Assembly: GCA_019779905.1 (NCBI GenBank)
Contig: JABAKE010000005.1
Location: 62,001-126,000 of the forward strand
DNA length: 64,000 nt
From: Modestobacter lapidis
Lineage (GTDB): Bacteria; Actinomycetota; Actinomycetes; Mycobacteriales; Geodermatophilaceae
Direction: 5' to 3'
Shown here: piece by piece, positions 8,159 through 16,903 of the stretch
How the letters are laid out: every line of letters starts with the position of its first letter
How positions within the stretch are numbered: the first letter of the stretch is position 1
Translations under genes and position numbers: made by a program
Notes under the pieces: generated by a model
What the model was told of the DNA's origin: nothing
The model's database searches: none
Seen by the model: the letters and a program-made list of their open reading frames with translations, nothing else

Positions 8159-8808
8159 CCGCGCCGCCCCGGCACTCCGACCTCGACCTGCCGCTGGTGC
8201 TCACCTCCCTGGTCCGCGGCGTCGTCGAGCAGGACAGCCACCCGCAGGTCTGGCGGCACCTGCTTGGCCTCACCAGCCAGGTGCGCGACCACGTCTCGCT
8301 CCTCGGCCTGACCCTCGTGCTGGACGAGGTCGAGGGCTACGCGTTCTTGCGCGCGCTGCCCGACGAGCAGCTCGCCGAGCTGCGCGTCGGCAAGCCGGCG
8401 CTGCCGCGGCTGGTCCGGCGACACGCGCTCACCTATCCGGTCAGCCTGCTGCTCGCCCTGCTGCGCAAGCGGATGGCCGAGTTCGACGCCACCAGCGGCG
8501 ACGTGCGCCTCGTGCTCACCCGCGACCAGATCAACGAGATGGTCGGCATCTTCCTGGCCACCGGCAGCAACGAGGCCCGCGTCGTCGAGCAGCTGGACGG
8601 CGCCATCGCCAAGGCCGTGGAACTCGGGTTCCTGCGCCGGCTGCCCGCCGACCAAAGCCGCTACGAGGTGCGCCGGATCCTCAAGGCGTTCGTCGACGGG
8701 CAGTGGCTCGCCGACTTCGACGCCCGGCTCAGGGCGTACGCCTACGGACCCGACGGACCGCCCGACGACGCCGGTGGCCCCGACCCGATGCCGGAGGGCG
8801 ACCGGTGA
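8155..8808 (+). CDS. jetB: Wadjet component JetB (DUF4194, MksE-like)
   Basis: A 217-residue DUF4194 protein, the KITE/MksE-like subunit with winged-helix domains that binds JetA. The N-terminus DLDLPLVLTSLVRGVV and the segment SLLGLTLVLDEVEGYAFLR, where an activity-linked EGYAFLR run is typical, fit the family. The tail YEVRRILKAFVDGQWL also fits. It overlaps jetA by four bases and jetC by four bases (GTGA), so the three are made in a fixed ratio. Length is normal for JetB. Confidence 0.9.
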   Translation: MTAPPRHSDLDLPLVLTSLVRGVVEQDSHPQVWRHLLGLTSQVRDHVSLLGLTLVLDEVEGYAFLRALPDEQLAELRVGKPALPRLVRRHALTYPVSLLLALLRKRMAEFDATSGDVRLVLTRDQINEMVGIFLATGSNEARVVEQLDGAIAKAVELGFLRRLPADQSRYEVRRILKAFVDGQWLADFDARLRAYAYGPDGPPDDAGGPDPMPEGDR

Positions 8809-11800
8809 CCACCCTGTTCAACGCCGCCGACGTCGCGGAGGCGGTTCGTTCCGGTTCCGCTGGCCGGGCGCGCGTCGGCCACCGGCTGCACCGGCTCGAG
8901 CTGCTTAACTGGGGCACCTTCGACCAGCGGGTCTGGACTTTCACCCCCGGTGGCGACGACAGCCTGCTCACCGGCGACATCGGCTCCGGCAAGTCGACCG
9001 TCGTCGACGCGCTCACCACCCTGCTGGTGCCGCCGCAGCGGATCACGTTCAACCGTGCGGCCGGAGCCGAGACGCGGGAGCGCGACCTGCGCTCCTACGT
9101 TCTCGGGCACTACAAGGCCGAGCGCAGCGAGACGACCGGGGGCTCCGCTCCGGTGGGCCTGCGCCGCGGGCCCACCTTCACCGTGCTGCTCGCCGTCTTC
9201 GCCAACGAGGGGTACGGCACGACGACGAGCCTCGCCGTCGTCCTGTGGCTCGCCGACGGCCAGACCGGCCAACCCGACCGGTTCTACGTCACCGCCGACC
9301 GCGAGCTCACCATCGCCGGCGACCTCACCAGCTTCGGCGGTGACCCGGCGGCACTGCGCAAGCGGCTGACCGCCTCCGGCACCGGCGTCCACGACGGCTA
9401 TCCCGCCTACGCCCAGCGGCTGCGACGGCTGCTCGACATCCCGTCGGCGCAGGCCATCGAGCTGTTCGCGCAGACCGTGTCGATGAAGGCCGTCGGCGAC
9501 CTCACCGGGTTCGTCCGCCAGCACATGCTCGAGCCGTTCGACGCGCAGACGTGGGTCGACAAGCTCGTCACCCACTTCGAGTCGCTGACCCGGGCGCACG
9601 ACGCCGTGGTCGCCGCCCGCACCCAGCTCGAACAGCTCGACCCGCTGCTGGCCGCCGCGGTCGGCTACGAGACCCTCAGCGAACGCATTGCCGCGCTCGC
9701 CGCGCAGCGGGCGGCGCTGCCGGCGTTCGCCGCCGATCGGACCGTCGCCCTGCTGGAGACCGAGTCGCGCGCCGCCGCGGAACGTCTCGCCGCGCTCACC
9801 GAGGAGAAGCAGCGTCTGGACGACGACATCGCTCGCGACGGCGAGGAGGTCAAGGCGCTCGAACGCGAGATGGACGGCCAGGGCGGTGCACGGCTGCGGG
9901 AGATCGACCTCCGAGTGGAGCTGCTGACCCCGCAGAAAGCGCAGCGCCGTGCCCGGGCGAGCGCGTACACCGTCGACCTGGGCGTGCTGGGGCTCCCGCC
10001 GGTCGAGACGGCGGAGGCGTTCGCCGCCCGCCGGCCGCAGATCGCCGAGCTGCACGCCGAGCAGGAGAGCCGCCGAGCCGGGCACCGGGAGCAGGCCGAC
10101 CGGCTCGCCGTCCACGCAGCCTCGCTCAAGGCCGAGGAGGCCGAGCTCAACGCCGAGCTGCTCGAACTGCGGCGTCGCCGGGTCAACATCCCCGCCGCCA
10201 GTCTCGACCTCCGCGCGCGACTGCTGACCGCAACCGGGCTCTCCGAGGGCGAGCTGCCGTTCGCCGGCGAACTGATCCAGGTGCGGCCCGAGCACGCCGA
10301 CTGGGAGGGCGCCGCCGAGCGGGTTCTGCGCGGGCTCGGGCTCTCGCTGCTCGTGCCCGACCGGCACTACGCCGCGGTGAGCGACTGGGTTGAGCACGAG
10401 CACCTGCGCGGCCGGCTCGTCTACTACCGGGTGCCCGCCCGGCCCGAGCCGGCCCGCCCGCCACGCAGCCCGCACCCGCTGGCCGACGTGGTGGAGGTCA
10501 AGGAAGGTCCGCTCGCCTCCTGGCTGCGCGGCGAGGTGCTGGCCCGCGCCGACCTCGAACGCGTCGAGACCACCGCGCAGTTCCGCCGGTCCGAGCGGGC
10601 GGTCACCCGGGCCGGACAGGTCAAGGGCGGTCGCAACCGGCACGAGAAGGACGACCGCTTCCGCATCGACGACCGGCGCAACTACGTCCTCGGCTGGTCA
10701 CCCGAGGCCAAGATCGACGCCCTGCTGGAGGGAGCCGGCGACCTTGGCCGGCGGCGCAAGGAGCTCGGGGCCCGCGGCGAGGAGCTCCGGTCGGACGAGC
10801 AGCAGCTGCGCTCCCGCGGCGCCGCGCTCGACCGGGTGGCCGGCGTGACCGGATTCGAAGAGCTCGACTGGGCCGGGGTGGTCCGCCAGATTGAGGAGCT
10901 CACCGCTGAGCGGGACCGGTTGACCGGGGCATCCGGGGAACTCACCCGGCTGCAGGGGCTGCTCGTCGACGCCGCGCGGCGGGTGACCCGCGCCCAGCAC
11001 CAGCGCGACCAGGTGCTGAGCCGTGCCGGCTCCACGGAGAGCGAGCGGCGCCGCGCACTCGCCGAGGCCGACGTCCGCCGGCAGCGCGCGGCGACGGCCC
11101 GCGACGTCCACCCCGCGGTCCTCGACGCCCTCCACGGGGCTGCTCCGGTGCCCGCACCCACCGGCGTGACCGGGTGGGACGACTGGGAGAAAACCACGCT
11201 GGCCAGGCTCACCGACGAGCACGACCGGGCCACCGTGCGCCGCAGCCAGGCGGCCGGCCGGGTGACCAGTGCCATGCACGATTTTCGGCTGCGTTGGCCG
11301 CTGCTCACCGGTGAGCTCGACGACGCGGTCGAGTCGATCAGCGGCTACCGCGAGCTGCACGGCCGACTGGTCTCCGACGACCTGCCTCGGTTCGAAGCCG
11401 AGTTCCAGGACCTGTTGCGCACCAACGCGATCCGCGACATCGCGATGTTCTCCGCCGAGCTGCGCAAGCAGTCAGAGCTGATCGGCGAGCGCATCGACCG
11501 CATCAACGACTCCCTGCGCGGCATCGACTACAACCCGGGGCGTTACATCAGCCTGGAGACTGCACGTACGCCGAACATGGAGGTGCGCACCTTCCTCGCC
11601 GACCTGCGGGCCTGTACCGACGACGCGCTCGACGGTGGTGACGCAGACGGCGCCTACTCGGAGCGGAAGTTCCACCAGGTGCGCGCTCTGGTCGAGCGGT
11701 TCCGCGGGTGCGACGGCTCCACCGAGGCCGACCGCATCTGGACGCAGCGCGTCACCGACGTGCGCAACTGGGTGGTGTTCACCGCTGTCGAACGGTGGCG

Positions 11801-12224
11801 GGACACCGATGAGGAGCACGAGACCTACACCGACTCCGGCGGCAAGTCCGGCGGGCAGAAAGAGAAGCTGGCCTACACCGTGCTGGCCGCCTCCCTGGCC
11901 TACCAGTTCAAGCTGAGTTGGGGCGCCGACCGGGCCAAAGCCTTCCAGATGGCGGTCATCGACGAGGCGTTCGGTCGCGGCTCCGACGAGTCCACCCGGT
12001 ACGCCCTCGCGCTGTTCCGCCGGCTCGGACTGCAGCTGATCGTCGTCACGCCACTGCAGAAGATCCACGTCATCGAGCACGCGGTCTCGGCCGTCGGCTT
12101 CGTCGACAACCCCACGGGCGCCGGCTCGCGGATGCACACCCTCACCATCCAGGAGTACAGGGCCGGTCGGGCCGCGCACCTGGCCGCCGACCAGCCGGCG
12201 CCGGACAGCGCCCCCGGCGACTGA
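8805..12224 (+). CDS. jetC: Wadjet component JetC (SMC/MukB-like ATPase)
   Basis: A 1139-residue SMC-like motor. The N-terminal head carries Walker A GDIGSGKST at residues 57-65. A long coiled-coil region runs from about 250 to 950, with a central hinge-like section near 480-620. The C-terminal head has the SGGKSGGQKEKLAYT signature near 1010 and Walker B MAVIDEAFGRG near 1050. JetC dimers with JetA and JetB extrude DNA loops; circles that are fully reeled in are cut by JetD. The GTG start at 8805 overlaps the jetB stop, and the upstream extension of the frame lies inside jetB and was discarded. The stop is followed after one base by jetD. Confidence 0.94.
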   Translation: MTTLFNAADVAEAVRSGSAGRARVGHRLHRLELLNWGTFDQRVWTFTPGGDDSLLTGDIGSGKSTVVDALTTLLVPPQRITFNRAAGAETRERDLRSYVLGHYKAERSETTGGSAPVGLRRGPTFTVLLAVFANEGYGTTTSLAVVLWLADGQTGQPDRFYVTADRELTIAGDLTSFGGDPAALRKRLTASGTGVHDGYPAYAQRLRRLLDIPSAQAIELFAQTVSMKAVGDLTGFVRQHMLEPFDAQTWVDKLVTHFESLTRAHDAVVAARTQLEQLDPLLAAAVGYETLSERIAALAAQRAALPAFAADRTVALLETESRAAAERLAALTEEKQRLDDDIARDGEEVKALEREMDGQGGARLREIDLRVELLTPQKAQRRARASAYTVDLGVLGLPPVETAEAFAARRPQIAELHAEQESRRAGHREQADRLAVHAASLKAEEAELNAELLELRRRRVNIPAASLDLRARLLTATGLSEGELPFAGELIQVRPEHADWEGAAERVLRGLGLSLLVPDRHYAAVSDWVEHEHLRGRLVYYRVPARPEPARPPRSPHPLADVVEVKEGPLASWLRGEVLARADLERVETTAQFRRSERAVTRAGQVKGGRNRHEKDDRFRIDDRRNYVLGWSPEAKIDALLEGAGDLGRRRKELGARGEELRSDEQQLRSRGAALDRVAGVTGFEELDWAGVVRQIEELTAERDRLTGASGELTRLQGLLVDAARRVTRAQHQRDQVLSRAGSTESERRRALAEADVRRQRAATARDVHPAVLDALHGAAPVPAPTGVTGWDDWEKTTLARLTDEHDRATVRRSQAAGRVTSAMHDFRLRWPLLTGELDDAVESISGYRELHGRLVSDDLPRFEAEFQDLLRTNAIRDIAMFSAELRKQSELIGERIDRINDSLRGIDYNPGRYISLETARTPNMEVRTFLADLRACTDDALDGGDADGAYSERKFHQVRALVERFRGCDGSTEADRIWTQRVTDVRNWVVFTAVERWRDTDEEHETYTDSGGKSGGQKEKLAYTVLAASLAYQFKLSWGADRAKAFQMAVIDEAFGRGSDESTRYALALFRRLGLQLIVVTPLQKIHVIEHAVSAVGFVDNPTGAGSRMHTLTIQEYRAGRAAHLAADQPAPDSAPGD

Positions 12225-12225
12225 C

Positions 12226-13521
12226 GTGGCCGGTACGCGCCGCGCTTCGGGCTGGACTACCTGGTCCGACGTTCGCGCCACCCTCCGCGCCCGGTGGGAG
12301 TCCGGGGCGTTGTTGCGATCCCGGCTCACCGGCCGGCCGGTCGGGCCGCTCGTGCTGCCACTGCGCGGCCCCACCGTTCGCGAACTCGCCGACCGGTTCG
12401 GCGACGTGCAGGACTGGGTCGCCGGCTGGCGGGCCGCCCGGCTCGGCCCCGCCCGGCTGGAAACCACCGCCTTGGGCGGCCGGCTGATCGGCGTCAACCA
12501 GGTGCCCAAGCGGGTGGTGCTCGACACCGCCGACGACGTCTGGACCGTGCTCGGCGTCACCGCCGACGTCCGCCGGTTCGACGCACTCGTGGCCGCCACG
12601 GAGGAGGCCCTGCCTGGCGCGCTGAGCTGGGTCGCCGCCCGCCCGCACGAGGCCCTCGCGCACGCGACCGACTGGCTGCGCCTGCTCGCCGCGGTCGCGT
12701 GGATCCTGCAACGCGGCGGACCGGCGGTGTACCTGCGCCAGGTCGACGTCCCCGGCATCGACACGAAGTTCCTCGAAGAACGCCGCAGCGTGCTCGACGC
12801 ACTGCTCACCCGCACGCTCCCGGCCGAACGGATCGACCCCGAGGCGCCGCGGACCGACCTGGCCCGCCGATTCGGCCTGCGCGGGAAGTCCGACACCGTG
12901 CGATTCCGCTCCTTCGACCCGGGCGACGGCCCCTACAGCGAACTCGCCGTACGGGTCGAGGAGCTCGCCGAGTTCCCCTTCGCGGCCCGATCCGTGGTCG
13001 TCGTGGAGAACGAGGTCAGCTACCTGGCCTTCCCGCGGGTGCCCGGGGTGGCGGTCGTGCTCGGCGGCGGCTACGCGGTCTCCCGGCTGGCGGCACTGCC
13101 CTGGCTCCTCGGTCGCGACGTCGTCTACTGGGGCGACCTAGATACGCACGGTTTCCGCGCCCTGAACCGGCTACGCCGCTTCGCACCCGCGACCCGCAGC
13201 ATGCTCATGGACCTGCGCACGTTGATGGACCACCGTCCGCATTGGTCGCAGGAGCCCGCTCCCGTCAGAGACCACCTGGCCCTCCTCGACGCCGGCGAGC
13301 AGGCCTGCTACCAGGCGCTGCTGCACGGTAAGCACGGCGAACGAGTGCGCCTGGAGCAGGAGCGCATCCGATTCTCCGTGGTCGAACGCGCCGCTGAGGA
13401 CGCCTTCGTGCTATCGCCCGACAGTGCCCTGACTTCCGAGACCACCCCAGCCTCACCGGCTGTGACGCCGGAATCGTCAAGTACCGGGCTGCACTCGACG
13501 CGGGGGCCGGCCCTGTCTTAA
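12226..13521 (+). CDS. jetD: Wadjet nuclease JetD (DUF3322/DUF2220, Toprim)
   Basis: A 431-residue protein, the DNA-cleaving subunit of Wadjet, related to the topoisomerase VI A subunit. The N-terminal part (WRAARLGPARLETTALGGRLIG and following) is the DUF3322 region. The C-terminal Toprim-like domain shows the glutamate in VVVENEVSYL near residue 260 and the DxD in WGDLDTHGF near 302. These are the metal ligands for strand cleavage. The GTG start lies one base after the jetC stop, and other nearby starts would overlap jetC. The last 35 or so residues are Ser/Thr/Pro-rich and may be a non-conserved tail. All four Jet genes look intact. Confidence 0.93.
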   Translation: MAGTRRASGWTTWSDVRATLRARWESGALLRSRLTGRPVGPLVLPLRGPTVRELADRFGDVQDWVAGWRAARLGPARLETTALGGRLIGVNQVPKRVVLDTADDVWTVLGVTADVRRFDALVAATEEALPGALSWVAARPHEALAHATDWLRLLAAVAWILQRGGPAVYLRQVDVPGIDTKFLEERRSVLDALLTRTLPAERIDPEAPRTDLARRFGLRGKSDTVRFRSFDPGDGPYSELAVRVEELAEFPFAARSVVVVENEVSYLAFPRVPGVAVVLGGGYAVSRLAALPWLLGRDVVYWGDLDTHGFRALNRLRRFAPATRSMLMDLRTLMDHRPHWSQEPAPVRDHLALLDAGEQACYQALLHGKHGERVRLEQERIRFSVVERAAEDAFVLSPDSALTSETTPASPAVTPESSSTGLHSTRGPALS

Positions 13522-13970
13522 TCGCCAAGTGGTGCGGCGGCTGCGAACTTTCGCGCCGCTTGAGTGACAGAGCCGCCGGGTTCTCGGCTTGAGCCGGTGT
13601 CAAATGCTGCCTACATCCAGTCTCGGTATGCGGGTGCACTCCGCATCGAGCCGGCCCGGACGGCGGAGGTGAAGGGCGATGAACGGCTCGTCGAGGTCTC
13701 CCCGTGCCCCCGGTACCAGGTCGGCGCGACCGGCTTCGTCGGACATTCGCCAGCTGCCAGAAGGGTCCTCGGCGTCCCTGCCTCCGCGATCGCAACGGCG
13801 ATCTCCACGGTATGAACCGGCCAGCGTCCGCGACCTCGCGAGGTACCTGAAGGAGGGTGACGATGGCGACGAGCTCCGAGTATGACGAGGCCAGCGCTGC
13901 TCGCGAGGACGGCCAGCGGCTGCGGGGGGAAGAACGGCGCGCGTCCTTACGCGATTCCCCTGGCCGCGGA

Positions 13971-14026
13971 GACGTCGGTGTGCGTCAGCTGGTGTCCGAG
14001 GGGCGACATGCCACATACGCACACGG
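13971..14026. repeat. Putative attachment-site remnant (tRNA-Leu 3'-end copy)
   Basis: Positions 13971-14010 match 16705-16744 in the same orientation at 34 of 40 bases by eye, including an unbroken 17-base run AGCTGGTGTCCGAGGGG. The second copy spans the 3' end of the tRNA-Leu gene. To the right of the core, this copy continues as CATACGCACACG, like the repeat at 5248-5321. It therefore combines a tRNA-flank arm with an island-repeat arm, as expected for a recombined att site. Confidence 0.6.
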
Positions 14027-14039
14027 CTTCCGTCCTGGG

Positions 14040-14275
14040 ACTGAGAGGTCGGTGACCGGGTCGGCCGGTACCGGCTCCCGATGTGCCGACCAGTGGCCCT
14101 CGAGCTGTATGCGAAGGGCTTGCCTACCCGGTACGGATCCTCGGCGAGTGGGCCGTACGGGACGTCGACCACGGCGAAGGCAACGGCCTCGGGAACGTCC
14201 CGTTCGATTGCGCGTTTGACGCGAAGTGGGGAGAACGACCCCATTCGTCGTCGGCCTGACCGGGGGCGCAGTCGC
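14040..14275 (-). pseudogene. relE-like toxin relic
   Basis: Read on the minus strand, the pieces RAIERDVPEAVAFAVVDVPYG and EDPYRVGKP match the intact toxin at 4117-4392 (RAIERDLPEPVAVAVVDFLYG, ADPHRVGKP). The next part, LRIQLEGHWSAHRE, lies in another frame, and the YR end is lost. At least two indels separate the pieces and no antitoxin is visible. As at the intact gene, the shared hairpin or tRNA-like repeat follows immediately downstream. Confidence 0.7.
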
Positions 14276-14457
14276 CGTCGCGGGACAGAAGCCGAGCCAG
14301 GTGACGCGAGGCTTCAGGTCCGAGATGTACTCGGTCATCAGGCTGATGCCAGGCGGCTGAACTCCGGCGGTGCCCCGGAGGTCACTCCGGGGATCGCAGC
14401 TACCGTGCAGCCAGCCGGGCGTCTCGAGACCGTGTCGCCGAGGCGCTGACCCGGGGG

Positions 14458-15285
14458 ATGCCGATGCTGACGTTCAACGACCTGCTGTGCCTCGAGGGTG
14501 TCGACCCGGCGCAGGTCCGCCTGGTCCGACACCAGGACAACCGGGTGAAGGCCGGCCGGCTCTACGAGGCCTGGCGCAACGACCGATCCACGTTCGAGCG
14601 GTATCAGAGTGCCCAGAAGCGCGACGTGTTCGACGTGGGCGATCTGCTCGCCAGCTTCATCGTGACCGAGGCCCGCAACACCGTTTTCGTCGGCCTCTAC
14701 CAGGTCGCCGGCATCGGCCCCTGCCCGGCCGGCACCGTCGACGCCCTGACCGGCGTCGACCTGTCCGGCCACCAGAGCTACGACCTGCGGCTGCTAGAGC
14801 AACTCGGCGACTACACCGACAAGATCGTCATCGACTGGGGCCCAGGCACTCGGAGCTGGGTCCAGCGTGCCGCCAACCAGCCCAAGCCGGTCCTCGAAAT
14901 CGCCGAGCAGTACGAACCTCGCTTCCCCGGGTTCCGCGAGTTCGTCCGGCCGGTCGACGACATCCCCACCCTCCCGCACGGCTGGCAGCAGGTTCTGCGC
15001 GCCGTGAAGGGCGTGTACCTGCTGGTCGACGTCGAGTCCGGACAGCAGTACGTCGGCTCGGCGAAAGGTGCCGACAGCCTGCTCGGCCGCTGGCTGGAGT
15101 ACGCCAACGGCGGTGACGGCGGCGACGTCCGTCTCAAGGCCGTCGCCCGCCACGGCCGCCGGCACTACCAGGTGTCCGTGCTGGAAGTCGTCGACGGCAA
15201 CACCCCCGACGACACCATCGAGCAGATCGAGTCGTACTGGAAGTCCAAGTTGCTCACCCGGCGGTTTGGCCTCAACGCCAACTAG
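14458..15285 (+). CDS. GIY-YIG nuclease-family protein
   Basis: A 275-residue protein. Residues about 1-175 are an N-terminal region without a family I recognise. Residues 180-275 form a GIY-YIG-type domain: GVYLLVDVESGQQYVGSA corresponds to the GIY...YIG core, followed by an arginine-containing helix (LLGRWLEYA) and a late glutamate in IEQIESYWKSKLL. Such domains make single-metal DNA cleavage centres in homing, repair and defence nucleases. The start ATG at 14458 has a weak ribosome site, and 14464 is an alternative. It lies between the tRNA-like repeat and the IS element, whose left end falls at its stop codon. A role as a defence or mobile nuclease is inferred from context. Confidence 0.8.
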   Translation: MPMLTFNDLLCLEGVDPAQVRLVRHQDNRVKAGRLYEAWRNDRSTFERYQSAQKRDVFDVGDLLASFIVTEARNTVFVGLYQVAGIGPCPAGTVDALTGVDLSGHQSYDLRLLEQLGDYTDKIVIDWGPGTRSWVQRAANQPKPVLEIAEQYEPRFPGFREFVRPVDDIPTLPHGWQQVLRAVKGVYLLVDVESGQQYVGSAKGADSLLGRWLEYANGGDGGDVRLKAVARHGRRHYQVSVLEVVDGNTPDDTIEQIESYWKSKLLTRRFGLNAN

Positions 15286-16538
15286 TGCCGCGGCCGTGAA
15301 GGTTGGCCCTGGTGGTCCTGGGTCGTGGTGGTGAACCCTCGTCTCGTTCAATCCTGTATTCCCCGCAGGAGATGCGAGATGGTTCATCGGGTGCAGGTCC
15401 GCACGATCAGCAACGACGAAGGCAACCAGCTGCTGCGCATCGTGCGCCGCAGCAGCGGTTCGGTGGTGACGTGGCGAAGAGCGCAGATGGTGCTGCTCTC
15501 GGCCCAGGGCATGGCCGTGCCGCAGATCGCCGAGGTGACGTTCACCAGCCCGGATCGGGTGCGCGACGTGATCCACAACTTCAACGCCGACGGCTTCGAC
15601 TCGCTGAAACCGAAGTACGCCGGCGGAAGGCCACCGAAGTTCGACCTCACTCAACGAGCAGAGATCAAGAAGATCGCGCTGGCCCGACCTGCCGATCACC
15701 GGCTGCCGTTCTCCACCTGGAGCCTGTCGAAGCTGGCTGACTTCCTGGTCGCCGAGGGGGTGGTCGACGACATCTCCCACGAGGGCCTGCGAGTGCTGCT
15801 GCGCGAGGAGGGCGTCTCCTTTCCAAGCCGTCAAGACCTGGAAGACCAGCACCGATCCTGACTACGAGGCCAAAAAGACCGGGTGCTTCAGCTCTACGCC
15901 ATCGCTGATGGCAAGGCTGCTGCCGGTCCGGGAGATCCCACCGTCGTCATCTGCATGGACGAGTTCGGCCCGTTGAACCTGCAGCCCCACCCGGGCAAGC
16001 AGTGGGCACCGGCCGCGGTCGGCAAAGGAGAGCAGGACCGGCCGCGGCGACGTCGCCGGCGGGCGACCTACAAGCGGCCGCACGGCGTGCGGCACCTGCT
16101 GGCCGGCTACGACCTGGCCACCGACCGGCTCTACGGCCACGTCAAGGTCCGCAAGGGCCGAACCGAGTTCCTGGCCTTCTGCCGCTACCTGCGCTCGCTC
16201 TACCCGCCCGGAGTGCGGATCGCGATCGTGCTGGACAACTTCAGCCCGCACCTGCCCACCAAGACCGACGACCGAGTCGGGCAGTGGGCCGCGGCGAACA
16301 ACGTCGAACTGGCCTACGTGCCGTTCTACGGCTCGTGGCTGAACCGGATCGAAGCGCAGTTCACCGCGCTGCGCTACTTCGCTCTCGACGGCACCGACCA
16401 CGAGACCCACCGGGAGCAGGCCAGCATGATCCGCCGCTACATCGCCTGGCGGAACCGGCACGTCACCGATCCCACGCTCCGCAAGGTCATCCGCCGAGCC
16501 GAAACCATCAAGAGGGCGAAGGTTGCCTGACCCGGCAC
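15285..16538 (+). mobile_element. IS630-family insertion sequence
   Basis: A 1254-base element flanked by TA (15283-15284 and 16539-16540), the target dinucleotide duplicated by IS630/Tc1 elements. The outer ends GTGCCG...CGGCAC are inverted, and a looser inverted match with AAGGTT/AACCTT follows inside. It contains one transposase gene split by indels. Removing the element and one TA would leave AAC TAG in the left gene, so the insertion hit the TA of the GIY-YIG stop codon without altering that protein. Confidence 0.85.
15379..16530 (+). pseudogene. IS630-family transposase, two compensating frameshifts
   Basis: The first part (15379-15861) gives the helix-turn-helix region (TWRRAQMVLLSAQGM, IAEVTFTSPDRVRDVI). 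The last part (from about 15883) gives the DDE catalytic core: the first D in VVICMDEFGPL, the second in IAIVLDNFSPHL and E in NRIEAQF. Between about 15820 and 15882 the true protein (FQAVKTWKTSTDPDYEAKK) lies in another frame. An extra T in the TTT at 15820-15822 and a missing base near 15880 would restore one reading of about 380 residues. Programmed frameshifting is known in IS630 elements, but two opposite shifts fit decay better. Confidence 0.82.
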
Positions 16539-16704
16539 TAGCTAGTCAGCAGCGAGGTGCACCCCTGGGCACCGGGAAGCACTGACACCGCTGTTCGGCT
16601 GGCCGTTTGTGTGCCGATACGGGTTTGCCCTTGCCGGTTTGCTGTGTCTTGCTGGCCGCGCAAGATGAGGCTCGCCGCTCTGCGCGCTCGACGTGCACGT
16701 ACGA

Positions 16705-16744
16705 GATGACGGTGTGCATGAGCTGGTGTCCGAGGGGGGACTTG
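16705..16744. repeat. Putative attachment site at tRNA-Leu 3' end
   Basis: This 40-base block covers the encoded CCA, discriminator and 3' acceptor strand of the tRNA-Leu gene plus about 19 bases beyond it. It is repeated at 13971-14010 (34 of 40 identical). No integrase gene is present between the two copies or elsewhere in the window. Confidence 0.55.
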
Positions 16745-16811
16745 AACCCCCACGCCCGATAAAGGGCACTAGCACCTCAAGCTAGCGCGTCTGCCATTCC
16801 GCCACCCGGAC
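16724..16811 (-). tRNA. tRNA-Leu, anticodon GAG
   Basis: An 88-base class II tRNA on the minus strand. The acceptor stem GTCCGGG pairs with CTCGGAC. The anticodon arm is CTAGC-TTGAGGT-GCTAG with anticodon GAG, reading CUC and CUU leucine codons. A long variable arm and the T-arm GGGGGTTCAAGTCCCCC follow. The 3' CCA is encoded (16724-16726). Its 3' end faces the accessory island. Confidence 0.95.
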
Positions 16812-16903
16812 AAGGTGGGCCCCCTCCGCGGAGGAAGCCAGGGACCGAGCATAACGGAGGCCGACCCCGGCCCGGCACAGCCCCCGGTGGCAGGATCATG
16901 GAC

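Larger units (their letters stand above)
13522..14457. other. Decayed intergenic stretch after Wadjet
   Basis: No intact gene is seen in these 936 bases. They hold a frameshifted relE relic on the minus strand and a tRNA-end-like repeat, both listed separately. A strong ribosome site (AAGGAGG) lies before an ATG at 13863, but the protein it would make (up to 118 residues, Arg-rich) has no recognisable fold and reads across the repeat and the relic, so it was not called. The stretch looks like an eroding recombination boundary. Confidence 0.6.

Noticed and set aside
12226-13521. Long overlapping frames in the Wadjet operon as extra genes
   Set aside because: Their Arg/Pro-rich composition is that of GC-rich frame shadows; the Jet proteins account for the DNA.
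13863-14219. Small gene after an AAGGAGG ribosome-like site
   Set aside because: The predicted product is Arg-rich, matches no fold and runs through the tRNA-like repeat and antisense to the relE relic.
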